Made by a program: the position numbers and the translations under genes. From NCBI RefSeq assembly GCF_009664975.1, contig NZ_WJXB01000004.1, positions 124,001 through 188,000 on the forward strand: a stretch of 64,000 bases of DNA. The letters are read 5' to 3'. The notes beneath the pieces were generated by a model. That model was given only the letters and a program-made list of their open reading frames with translations. It did not search any database and had not been told where the DNA came from. Below are positions 35,533-43,486 of this stretch, piece after piece (within the stretch, counting starts at the first letter, position 1; each line of letters opens with the position of its first letter). This DNA comes from Paenibacillus monticola. GTDB taxonomy: Bacteria > Bacillota > Bacilli > Paenibacillales > Paenibacillaceae.

Positions 35533-36452
35533 CCTTTGCTTCCTCCCTCGATTTCAATCATTCTAAGAAAATAGGTCTCCAGATCCTCTTCCTGGACGGT
35601 AAGCTGGATTGGCGGCATATGCGCATTCACCAGCAGCTTGGCGATTCGGTCTGGATTCGCTATCGAGTGATCCTCAGAGAGCAGCAGCCCATCCGCGGAC
35701 ATCTTCACCTGATAGCCTTCCTGAATCAGCTTTAACCGCGCAGCTTCAGGATTCCGGGTCTGTACAAGCAGACGTTTTTGGAGTAAATGCTGCAAATTTT
35801 TTACATCTGTTTCCTGCAGCAGCTTGCCACGGTGAACAATTCCAATCCGCGTCGTCAGCCTCGCGACCTCGCCCAGAATATGACTGGAGATAAAAATCGT
35901 CACACCGTGATTGGCAGCAAGCTCGAGGAGCAGCTGTCGGACCTCAACAATTCCTGCCGGATCTAGTCCATTGGTAGGCTCATCCAGAATCAGCACTTTC
36001 GGATTATGTAGCAGCGCCTTGGCCAAACCCAGCCGCTGCCCGTTGCCAAGTGACAAATTCCCGGCTTTACGGTCCCGGTAGGGGGTAAGCTGAAGCTTAT
36101 CCATTACCGTATCGATGGCATCGCGATCAGGGATGCCCCGCAAACGGCGGATGATCTCCAGATTCTCCAGAACGGTCAGCTCAGGATAGGAGTAGGGTGT
36201 TTCCACCATGTATCCTACATCTGCCCACAGCTTATGACTGCCGGCATCCACACGTTGTCCGAACAAATAAGAAGAACCGGAGTCGGGTCGGATCATGCCT
36301 AGCAGCATTCGTATGGTTGTGGTTTTGCCTGCCCCGTTCAGTCCCAGGAACCCGTAGATCTCTCCTTTGTTAACATGCAGTGAGAGGCCGTCAACCGCTG
36401 GATTGTTCCGAAAATGTTTAGTTAGACCTTCTGTCCGAATAATCGCATTCAT
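35529..36452 (-). CDS. ABC transporter ATP-binding protein (BcrA-like)
   Basis: A 307-residue ATPase: Walker A FLGLNGAGKTTTIRMLLGM, signature LSLGNGQRLGLAKALL (LSxGxxQR), Walker B VLILDEPTNGLDP, His switch ISSHILGEV, and a C-terminal DUF4162-like extension. First gene of the exporter operon. A CTAACTAGTTG operator lies 20 bases before the start and matches one before the upstream TetR gene, so this operon is probably repressed by that TetR protein. Confidence 0.93.
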   Translation of the reverse strand: MNAIIRTEGLTKHFRNNPAVDGLSLHVNKGEIYGFLGLNGAGKTTTIRMLLGMIRPDSGSSYLFGQRVDAGSHKLWADVGYMVETPYSYPELTVLENLEIIRRLRGIPDRDAIDTVMDKLQLTPYRDRKAGNLSLGNGQRLGLAKALLHNPKVLILDEPTNGLDPAGIVEVRQLLLELAANHGVTIFISSHILGEVARLTTRIGIVHRGKLLQETDVKNLQHLLQKRLLVQTRNPEAARLKLIQEGYQVKMSADGLLLSEDHSIANPDRIAKLLVNAHMPPIQLTVQEEDLETYFLRMIEIEGGSKG

Positions 36453-36470
36453 CTACCCATCTCCTTTAAA

Positions 36471-36486
36471 TCTAACTAGTTGTTTA
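36471..36486 (-). promoter_or_regulatory. TetR operator candidate at ABC operon
   Basis: TCTAACTAGTTGTTTA shares the 11-base core CTAACTAGTTG with the site at 37207-37222. Located just upstream of the exporter ATPase gene. Confidence 0.65.
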
Positions 36487-36512
36487 TATTTTGTGAAAAT
36501 AAAAACCATCTT

Positions 36513-37193
36513 TTAAAGTAAAGACGGCTCCATGACACCATGAATTATGAATTTTGAAATCTGCTCAATGGTTTGTTCTCTTATCTGTGGTGAGTCCAGC
36601 TTACCCAGCACATTCCCATACCGGGAGAAAGCCTGAATAGTCGCTGTGGTCATATTCAGAATCAGTATTGGAAACATTGCCGGATCAAAATCCTGCCGGA
36701 TGATTCCATTCTTCTTAGCGGCTGCGGCGAGCTCATATAGTTGGGTGATATCATCAGGACGGTATGTGATTTGATTCCAAGTCTTCCAGTCTTCCGCAGC
36801 CTCCCAAAAAAGAATCTTCAGATGGCGCGGGTGCTCCAGAAGAAACTCATATATTTCTTTTGTGATTTTTTCCAGGAATAACCGGAATACTATAGGATCT
36901 TTTACAAGATTGTCATTCTTCATGAAATCAGTAATTGTCGATCCTGTCGCCTGTTCACTGATTTGGTCAGCTCGTTTGATGACTTCTGTATAAAGTCCCA
37001 ACTTGTCGCCAAAATATTGATAGATCATACTTTTATTGTACCCGGATGCCTTCGCAATTCCATCAATTCGTGCCGCCGAATAACCAAGCTCAGCAAACAT
37101 CTCCTCAGCAGCATCAAGGATAATCACTTTGGTTCGGGCGGCATCGTAGGTTCGCGAACTTTTTTTACTCTCTGTGGGCTCTATTATTTCCAC
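36513..37193 (-). CDS. TetR-family repressor of the adjacent ABC exporter
   Basis: A 226-residue protein with a short charged leader, then helix-turn-helix ARIDGIAKASGYNKSMIYQY preceded by KVIILDAAEEMFAELGYS; the rest is a helical ligand domain. It lies upstream of the exporter operon on the same strand. Shared operators before both suggest autorepression and control of the exporter. Confidence 0.88.
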   Translation of the reverse strand: MEIIEPTESKKSSRTYDAARTKVIILDAAEEMFAELGYSAARIDGIAKASGYNKSMIYQYFGDKLGLYTEVIKRADQISEQATGSTITDFMKNDNLVKDPIVFRLFLEKITKEIYEFLLEHPRHLKILFWEAAEDWKTWNQITYRPDDITQLYELAAAAKKNGIIRQDFDPAMFPILILNMTTATIQAFSRYGNVLGKLDSPQIREQTIEQISKFIIHGVMEPSLL

Positions 37194-37206
37194 TTCCTTT
37201 ACTTAA

Positions 37207-37222
37207 AACTAACTAGTTGGTT
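37207..37222. promoter_or_regulatory. TetR operator candidate at tetR-like gene
   Basis: Near-palindrome AACTAACTAGTTGGTT, 14 bases upstream of the TetR start codon. Shares CTAACTAGTTG with 36472-36482. Confidence 0.65.
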
Positions 37223-37367
37223 GAATTATATTGCGATATTGAAGAGAAGTCAAGTAGAAGTAACGAAGCAGAGGAATTATTGCAAGTCACACTTGAATTT
37301 TTGAAAATAGCCATTTTCGTAGTAAGATGAGGATGATGGAAATAAAATGAAATAATGGGGGCGTTCT

Positions 37368-38345
37368 TTGTTGAGAAGGTTGTCGATTCTAGCAATAATA
37401 TGTGTTTTGGTATGTAGTGTAGTTCTTATTCCCGCTCCCGCATCCGCAGCTTCTAAGGGGTCCCATATTTTTGTGGACGGGGTGCCGTTGAATTCGAGAT
37501 CCGTGAGCAAGAGCGGGGTATCGTTCGTCCCTTTCCGGGAATTGTTCGAGAAGCTGAAAATGAATATCGGCTATGATGCAAAACTGCAACAAGTCACGGG
37601 TACCAAAGGCGATTTGAAGATAATGTTTACGATTGGCAGCAAAACAGCATACGTTAATGGACAGAGAAAAGCACTGCAAGCAGCGCCTTTCTCCCAGAAT
37701 GGCACAACGTTAATTCCGATTCGAATCGTTGGGGAAGCCACGGGAAACGCCGTCTATTATTCGGCGGCAGCAGATGTGATACAAATTAACAGCCCGTCCT
37801 TTAAAGGTGCCTCTTATACCATTGATGAGATTCCTATCTTATTCAATGCTAATGGAACCGTCTTATTCGGTCCCGACGCCTTGAAGGACATGAATCAGCA
37901 AAAAGAATTAGCCGAGATGGATGCCATTAAGGAGTTCACCGCCAACGCTCCCAAAATCCGTGTTGTTGGAGTACCACCAACACAGGAGCAAGCCAAAGAA
38001 CCCGGCTATAAGGGATATCCCAATTATTTTGACGCCAATTATGTAACTGCAGCCGGAAACAAGGAAACGTTGCCTCCACTGATGAGCGAAGGCTGGATTT
38101 CTTTAGCTATGCTCTCAGAAATAGAAAACATCAGCAATCTTGGCAATAGTAATTCCAATATTCTTAGCATAGGCAAATATGTGGGAATAAATATTGTTAG
38201 GTATAATATCGTTTTGACAGATGAGTATAAAAAAGCACAAAAAGGCGATTTTACATTAAGCGATATACATATCAAAAAGTATAAAGGCACGATGTATCTG
38301 AACATCGAAGATTTAAAGACGGCTGGCCTGATTGAGTCTAATTAA
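37368..38345 (+). CDS. secreted protein with copper-amine-oxidase N-terminal-like domain
   Basis: A 325-residue protein. The signal peptide (RLSILAIICVLVCSVVLIPA, cleavage near ASAAS) is followed by a copper-amine-oxidase N-terminal-like fold (~30-145; IFVDGVPLNSRSV, VPFRELFEKLKMNIGYD, TLIPIRIVGEATG), a structural module widespread in Paenibacillus envelope proteins and unrelated to amine-oxidase activity. The C-terminal ~170 residues are unrecognised. Two adjacent TTG codons (37368 and 37371) can serve as start; a GGGGG stretch lies 7-10 bases upstream. Confidence 0.78.
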   Translation: MLRRLSILAIICVLVCSVVLIPAPASAASKGSHIFVDGVPLNSRSVSKSGVSFVPFRELFEKLKMNIGYDAKLQQVTGTKGDLKIMFTIGSKTAYVNGQRKALQAAPFSQNGTTLIPIRIVGEATGNAVYYSAAADVIQINSPSFKGASYTIDEIPILFNANGTVLFGPDALKDMNQQKELAEMDAIKEFTANAPKIRVVGVPPTQEQAKEPGYKGYPNYFDANYVTAAGNKETLPPLMSEGWISLAMLSEIENISNLGNSNSNILSIGKYVGINIVRYNIVLTDEYKKAQKGDFTLSDIHIKKYKGTMYLNIEDLKTAGLIESN

Positions 38346-38379
38346 GTTTTGTGGAAATAGTGAATGAATAGCTTACATG

Positions 38380-38408
38380 AAATGGCGACCCTACTTGGGT
38401 CGCCATTT
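38380..38408. terminator. intrinsic terminator
   Basis: Perfect 12-base stem AAATGGCGACCC/GGGTCGCCATTT with loop TACTT, followed by TTAAT. Ends the upstream secreted-protein gene. Confidence 0.88.
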
Positions 38409-38485
38409 TAATAATTCTAGAATGTGAACCTTATTGGCAGATCGAGCCAATATCTGTTGTAAGACCCGAATGGAGGCCGGCCATT

Positions 38486-39064
38486 ATGAAGGACTTAGAC
38501 TTAACCCCGTGGCTTATCCGGATGAGCCAGGGTGATGAACAAGCATTCCAAGTCGTTTACGAAGCAACGCGCGATCATGCTTACAGATTAATCAGCTATC
38601 TTGCTCCGAACAAAGAAGATATTGGCGATATCATGAGCGAAGTGTATTTGGAACTGTTCAGAAGTCTGAATACGTACGATTCGGAACAAAATTTTGCTTC
38701 ATGGTTTAGCGGTTTGATTGTCAGACAAGTGCGGAACTGGAAGCGGAAGGAGTGGCGCTTTTTTCGTATCACGGAAAAGCTGAAGCTCAGCACCACCAAA
38801 TCGTCCGATCCAGCGGCAGAGTTACGGTTGACGGCGCTGAGCGACCGATTGGACTTGCTTCCAATCCTGCAGACGCTACCGCTCAAATTCAAGGAGGTCA
38901 TCGTCCTTCGCTACTACCAGGATTGCACTTTGGAGGACATTGCCGAATTGTTGAAGATTCCGTTAGGTACCGTAAAATCCAGACATCATCATGCACTTAA
39001 GCATTTACGCCGCCGATTTGATCAACAGGGTTTGCGAAAGGAGGGGGATGGCTTTGTCTATTGA
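38486..39064 (+). CDS. ECF-type RNA polymerase sigma factor
   Basis: A 192-residue sigma-70 family protein with region 2 (DEQAFQVVYEATRDHAYRLI, DIMSEVYLELFRSL, then NFASWFSGLIVRQVRNWKRK) and region 4 (TLPLKFKEVIVLRYYQDCTL, then IPLGTVKSRHHHALKHLRR). Overlaps the next gene, which encodes its likely membrane-bound partner. Redirects RNA polymerase upon an envelope signal. Confidence 0.92.
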   Translation: MKDLDLTPWLIRMSQGDEQAFQVVYEATRDHAYRLISYLAPNKEDIGDIMSEVYLELFRSLNTYDSEQNFASWFSGLIVRQVRNWKRKEWRFFRITEKLKLSTTKSSDPAAELRLTALSDRLDLLPILQTLPLKFKEVIVLRYYQDCTLEDIAELLKIPLGTVKSRHHHALKHLRRRFDQQGLRKEGDGFVY

Positions 39065-40028
39065 GCAGCAACTAATAGCGGCGTTCGAACAAGATTCCCG
39101 GAAGTGTCCTTCCGACCTGGATACTCGAATTGCGGTGGAATACAGGCAGCAGGTGATGCAACAAAGGGGAAAACCATTCATGCCTAGAACAAGAAAAATG
39201 CCGAAATTTGTATTTATCGCCATCATATTTGTCCTGATTTGCGGATTCAGCTATGCAGGGAGCAAGCTCCTATTCGAAGATAAAACGGATACGTTCTCTA
39301 TCAACTATCAAACAGCGCAGGAGTTGCACTTTGAGCAAGGCGATATAGAGAAGATTCGCGGTTCGCTAGAGGAAGTTAAAGCACAATTGAACCCCGGAGA
39401 TACAGCAGTCGTATTTCTCCAAGATTATGACATACAGGTTGCAGGAACACCGCTTGTCTTTGGCATCAATAAACCGATTCCTCTCCCGTTAGAGGATTGG
39501 AAAGCGACATTGCAACAACACAGCATTGAGGAGAAGCTTCCCGAATCCATTCTTGGAACATTCAACTTCGTGGAGGGCATGGAAAACTCGCCATACCAAT
39601 TTAGTTTTGGTCTGGATGGTTACCGGCTTCTCGATGAGATGAAAGCTGAAAACAAGAAGACAGGAAGTGAGTTATTGTGGCGAAAGGCGGATCTATCCAA
39701 AGATGAACCTGTTGTCCCCTATACTTCCGTATATCGTAATGCGGATAATGACACGATCTATTTAACTTGGCAAATTGCCAACGGTAACCCTGATCTTAAG
39801 ATGTTCCAAGTAGCTCCACCCAACACTACCTTCGAGGAGATTAATCTAAGCGGCTTAACAGCACATTATATGTTGGACGATCAATCGCTGTTCGGGCAGA
39901 GCAATATTCATCAAGATGTGATGTGGCTCAAAGAAAGCAGAGGCAAGTCGGTTATCTATCATGTACAGACCGATTCTACGAAGCTGACCAAAGAACAATT
40001 GATTGAAGCAGCAAAAAGCTTGTTATAA
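39048..40028 (+). CDS. membrane-anchored partner (probable anti-sigma factor)
   Basis: A 326-residue protein: a cytoplasmic N-terminal ~50 residues, one membrane helix (about 52-72; FVFIAIIFVLICGFSYAGSKL) and a large extracellular domain ending in a segment like DUF4367 (QDVMWLKESRGKSVIYHVQ). The start at 39048 has AAAGGAGGG and overlaps the sigma gene by 17 bases, so translation is coupled. Position and topology fit an anti-sigma factor that releases the sigma factor on envelope stress; no zinc-binding HxxxCxxC motif is seen, so its inhibitory mode is unclear. Confidence 0.78.
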   Translation: MALSIEQQLIAAFEQDSRKCPSDLDTRIAVEYRQQVMQQRGKPFMPRTRKMPKFVFIAIIFVLICGFSYAGSKLLFEDKTDTFSINYQTAQELHFEQGDIEKIRGSLEEVKAQLNPGDTAVVFLQDYDIQVAGTPLVFGINKPIPLPLEDWKATLQQHSIEEKLPESILGTFNFVEGMENSPYQFSFGLDGYRLLDEMKAENKKTGSELLWRKADLSKDEPVVPYTSVYRNADNDTIYLTWQIANGNPDLKMFQVAPPNTTFEEINLSGLTAHYMLDDQSLFGQSNIHQDVMWLKESRGKSVIYHVQTDSTKLTKEQLIEAAKSLL

Positions 40029-40035
40029 GCATTCA

Positions 40036-40077
40036 ATAGAACAGACCGCAGCTGTAAAAGGCTGCGGTCTGTTCTAT
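40036..40077. terminator. intrinsic terminator
   Basis: Perfect 17-base stem from ATAGAACAGACCGCAGC to GCTGCGGTCTGTTCTAT, loop TGTAAAAG. Ends the sigma operon. Confidence 0.85.
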
Positions 40078-40172
40078 ATCGAAATAGGTCTCCAACACAA
40101 TCAAACAATGCTGCCTCAAAGTATATGATAGACTGGACGTAGTGGTGTGAAGTCATAGAATGGAGAGCAACT

Positions 40173-40964
40173 ATGAATATGAAATCATGGATTGTTATAA
40201 TTATTTCAATACTAATCATTAGCGGATGTGCCAATCCCGAAGCCAAAAGATTTAAGAACAATGAAGTTGTGCAAGACGAAATTAAAGAATTGATTGTCTC
40301 CAAGGGAGCGGAAATGTACGATCTAGAACTCAACCCTATGATGGCAGAAATGGAGTTCGGTCGCGGACCTGCGCTCCCTTCCGTGGATAGTACTAAACTG
40401 GTTGTTCCAGTAAAAACAATAGGAATCCCTGAATTTAAATTTAACGCTATCGTGGATATTGGGGAAACAGAAGCTGGGGAAATTGGCATAAAGAGTGTAG
40501 ATATTTATGGTAACCCCAATGGATTAGGTTATCTAGGTAACTTTCTGATGTCTTATGTCTTTCAGACAAAGTTCCACAATGAGCTGGATGAACTACTGAA
40601 TTATGATAAAGGTATCTATTTAGATAGAGTGATGGTTCAGTCCAAGGCATCTATCTATATTGAGGATGAAGAGGAACTAGAGCAAATGATGCGAGCAATA
40701 ACTGCAGACTATAATGCTGGAAAGTTCAATAATCCAGACGAATACACTTATCTAATAGATACGTATGGACTCGGGGGGCTGCCACAAGTATTTATCAAAA
40801 TGGATCAAGCCTCTGATTCAGCAGCAACCGAGAAGAAATTCAATAATCTTGTCGCTTACATGACGAACAATAAGGATCTTCCCGCTGCTGAATATCATAT
40901 TAAGACCTACTCTACCAATAAGAATGTGTCCACCTTCTCGAAATTTCTGGTAATCGGTGATTAA
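40173..40964 (+). CDS. lipoprotein of unknown function
   Basis: A 263-residue protein whose signal peptide ends in a lipobox (IISGC, Cys at 19). The mature part is acidic and contains YTYLIDTYGLGGLPQ and a C-terminal GD end; it recalls the DUF1672-type lipoproteins of Firmicutes but I cannot be certain. A GGAGAG site precedes the ATG. Attached to the outer face of the membrane. Confidence 0.7.
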   Translation: MNMKSWIVIIISILIISGCANPEAKRFKNNEVVQDEIKELIVSKGAEMYDLELNPMMAEMEFGRGPALPSVDSTKLVVPVKTIGIPEFKFNAIVDIGETEAGEIGIKSVDIYGNPNGLGYLGNFLMSYVFQTKFHNELDELLNYDKGIYLDRVMVQSKASIYIEDEEELEQMMRAITADYNAGKFNNPDEYTYLIDTYGLGGLPQVFIKMDQASDSAATEKKFNNLVAYMTNNKDLPAAEYHIKTYSTNKNVSTFSKFLVIGD

Positions 40965-40985
40965 CAGTAACCCTTTTACGTTCCA

Positions 40986-41837
40986 TTATCTATAAACAAT
41001 ACATCCCTTTTGCTCTAATAACTCTAAGGTTCTAGTTACTTTCAGGTTGTGGTTCCATCGCAGATCGAGTTTCTCCAAACGTTCAAGGTTTAGAATGGAA
41101 GTTGGAATCTCCACTAACTGGTTATCTCTCAAATCCAGTTCAATGAGATTCTCTAACCCGCCTATTTCTTCAGGGAGTTCCTTTAATTTATTCTTTCTAA
41201 GGGTTAGCCGTCTTAACTTTTTTAATTTACCAATGGATGTAGGAAGGCCGCTTAATTGATTATCACTTATATCTATGACTCGGATTTCTTGCAAAGCTCC
41301 CAGATTTTCCGGCAGCCCTATGAATTGGTTACCATAGAGATGCAGTTCTCTTAACCCTATTATCTCCGTTATCGAATCGGGCAAGCTTTCAAGTTGATTA
41401 TTATATAATCGCAATTCAATAAGTCTGTTCATTTTACCTATATCGAGCGGCAGCTTTTTTAGTTTATTATCCGTTACATTTAAATATTGTAGTTGCTGAA
41501 GAGCACAAAGCTGCTCCGGAAGATGTTCAAACTGATTATTACTGAGGTATAAAAAGGAATCCAATCCCTGTAGCTTTCCAATCGCTGCAGGCAATTCCTT
41601 CAACTTATTGTGTCCTAAATCTAGCATTCTTAAGTGGATTAAACGTTCGATCTCATCCGGCACTATTTCAATATCATTACCCGCATAATTTAATACTTCT
41701 AATTCCTCATGAAAGAACAGTTTCTTGGGGATCTCTTTAATACGGTTGTTATAGAGACTTAGCTCTATGAGCTCTTTGCTTTCTAATACAACCTCCGGTG
41801 TTTCTAATAGTCCTTTTCCGTCAAAATTATACCTCAT
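40986..41837 (-). CDS. leucine-rich-repeat protein
   Basis: A 283-residue cytoplasmic protein made almost entirely of about eleven 23-residue LRRs (L..L.L..N.L..LP..I..L), e.g. LRMLDLGHNKLKELPAAIGK and LIELRLYNNQLESLPDSITE. No signal peptide. The last repeats end in KGCIVYR. LRR proteins of this plant-type pattern mediate protein-protein contacts; partner unknown. Lies just downstream of the broken methyltransferase on the same strand. Confidence 0.88.
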   Translation of the reverse strand: MRYNFDGKGLLETPEVVLESKELIELSLYNNRIKEIPKKLFFHEELEVLNYAGNDIEIVPDEIERLIHLRMLDLGHNKLKELPAAIGKLQGLDSFLYLSNNQFEHLPEQLCALQQLQYLNVTDNKLKKLPLDIGKMNRLIELRLYNNQLESLPDSITEIIGLRELHLYGNQFIGLPENLGALQEIRVIDISDNQLSGLPTSIGKLKKLRRLTLRKNKLKELPEEIGGLENLIELDLRDNQLVEIPTSILNLERLEKLDLRWNHNLKVTRTLELLEQKGCIVYR

Positions 41838-41858
41838 GAAATTCCTCTCCTTTGATAT

Positions 41859-42191
41859 TCAATCATCGGAACACTCTTTTTTCCTGAATAACGCTGTCCA
41901 CAAAAAAGATTCACCGAATAACGGGTTGGGTTGTTCCATTTGGTGCATACGTCTGAACTCAATGATCTCAAAATCCTTAAAGATGGCTTTGATTTTGTCC
42001 TCAGTATAACCTAATCCATCCTTAAGGCTTCGTTGCCGATATACCTCCCAATCGGTCATATCTGCACCCATGCTGCCTAAGGCAAAGCACACTAGACCGA
42101 AGTATCCCCCCGGTTTCAAACCTTTGTTCACGATATCAAAGAAGCTAATTCTACGAATATCTTCCGTATTATGAATAGTTTCAGCAGTCAT
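41859..42191 (-). pseudogene. class I methyltransferase with internal deletion of the SAM core
   Basis: A good ribosome site (GGGAGGAAT) and an ATG begin MTAETIHNTED, then the sequence jumps to RRISFFDIVNKGLKPGGYFG and SDWEVYRQ-like MTDWEVYRQRSLKDGLGYTE, the C-terminal part of TehB/UbiE-like SAM methyltransferases, where the preceding region normally carries YDSGCFHH. The glycine-rich SAM-binding motif and about 100 residues are missing. The joint is in frame (about 42158), giving a 110-residue product that cannot bind SAM normally. Confidence 0.68.
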
Positions 42192-42222
42192 AGAGTCTAT
42201 TCCTCCCTATAATCGATGTTAT

Positions 42223-43302
42223 TTAATCATGAATATGGATGGAGAGATTTGGATAAGCCGTTAAAAGTTCATTTTTACGTAGATCCAGTTTAGTACGATC
42301 AAAACCTACTCCAAACAACTCGGCATCCGACTTGAAAGTAACACTTGTTCCGGTTTCATTCGATATGCCAACGGTCATTAATCCGGATTGCGGGATACCT
42401 TGTCTGTACTCTTGACGATAAATCTTGCCATCACGACGAATTTCAACGGTCAGCTTTTGTGATAGGGCATTAACCACTGCAATGCTAATCCCTCTCTCAG
42501 CCCCAGGAACTTGGAATTGAGCACTACTGCTAAACCGATTGATATCGGTCAGAATGGATTGAACAAGTGCTTCAACTGGAATACCTCTGCCATTATCAGT
42601 TACGGTCACGCTCCCATCATCGTGTAGGAACAGGTCTATTTCACTACAAAATCCCGCTTGGTGCTCAAGGATTGAATTCTCAACAACCGCCCACAGCAGG
42701 TGGTGGACATCGAAGTCTTGTGATGTTCCGAAATAAACCCCTGCGTTATTCCTTGTTTCCATCATGTCCATATAATCACTTGTATCTAGTAGGTCACCAG
42801 CCGCAGCTAATAGCAGAAGAAACGGGAGGCATCGATGCATGGGGAAGCCATACCGTCCTCCAGGTTCTTGCACTAATAAATTGGCTCCGATCAATGCCTT
42901 AAGATGGTGATAAAGCTGACCCGTTGTCCCCATGTTTAAGCGGTCCACAAGCTCGGCCCCCGTAAGTGGTTCATTAAGAACAGTCCTTAAAATGTCTAAC
43001 CGTTGCTTGTTGCCAAGCGCAGCTAGAACTTTTGCCACTTTATCACTATTCAGTCCAAGCAATTGTTGTATCCGACGTTCTTGGGGCTCCCATCTTAGTC
43101 CTTGTCCGTTTAGATGAACGTAACCGGAATAGAAAACAGAACTGGAGTCAGGGTCCTTAATAACTGAGTCTTCGTAAAGAGGATCTCCAAGGTTCAGATT
43201 TGCTGCGGGTTTTCGTTCTAAAACCATATGCTGGACTAGTTGATGAAGCTCAGCCATTTGTTTCTTTAGTGCGTCAATCTCACTGCTTAAGTCACGGCTC
43301 AT
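42223..43302 (-). CDS. ArsR-like winged-helix regulator fused to a GyrB-type ATPase domain
   Basis: A 359-residue protein. Residues 1-30 look like a coiled coil; ~85-155 form an ArsR-like winged helix (ALGNKQRLDILRTVLNE, GTTGQLYHHLKALIGANLL); 186-359 follow the GHKL domain of DNA gyrase B closely: AGVYFG (PGMYIG in GyrB), VHHLLWAVVENSI, TVTDNGRGIP, AVVNALSQKL, DGKIYRQEY and GTSVTF. By alignment to E. coli GyrB from memory, catalytic Glu42 is Ala205, while Asn46 (N209), Asp73 (D236) and Gly77 (G240) are kept; the glycine loop GGLHGVG is degraded to GAERGIS. The protein ends where the GHKL subdomain ends, so there is no transducer domain. Probably a ligand- or nucleotide-sensing repressor, not an ATPase. 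Confidence 0.85.
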   Translation of the reverse strand: MSRDLSSEIDALKKQMAELHQLVQHMVLERKPAANLNLGDPLYEDSVIKDPDSSSVFYSGYVHLNGQGLRWEPQERRIQQLLGLNSDKVAKVLAALGNKQRLDILRTVLNEPLTGAELVDRLNMGTTGQLYHHLKALIGANLLVQEPGGRYGFPMHRCLPFLLLLAAAGDLLDTSDYMDMMETRNNAGVYFGTSQDFDVHHLLWAVVENSILEHQAGFCSEIDLFLHDDGSVTVTDNGRGIPVEALVQSILTDINRFSSSAQFQVPGAERGISIAVVNALSQKLTVEIRRDGKIYRQEYRQGIPQSGLMTVGISNETGTSVTFKSDAELFGVGFDRTKLDLRKNELLTAYPNLSIHIHD

Positions 43303-43341
43303 AAAAGGAAACCACCAACCTTTTCTTTTGCATGTTATTGT

Positions 43342-43380
43342 ATTACGTAATTATTATAATACGTAATTCCTTATAGTCAA
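43342..43380 (-). promoter_or_regulatory. promoter with twin TACGTA operator sites
   Basis: On the minus strand, TTGACT (-35, 43375-43380) and TATAAT (-10, 43353-43358) are 16 bases apart. Two TACGTA-centred sites (43344-43349 within ATTACGTAAT, and 43360-43365) flank the -10 box at a 16-base distance. They fit dimer binding by the downstream ArsR-like regulator to its own promoter. Confidence 0.65.
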
Positions 43381-43486
43381 CAGTTTTAACTTTACAGATA
43401 ATATTAGATTAGCGTAATGTCTATATTAAAGCCCAAAACCTGACATGGATCATCTTTTTGTAATAGAGGCGAAAGGAAAATGTCCC

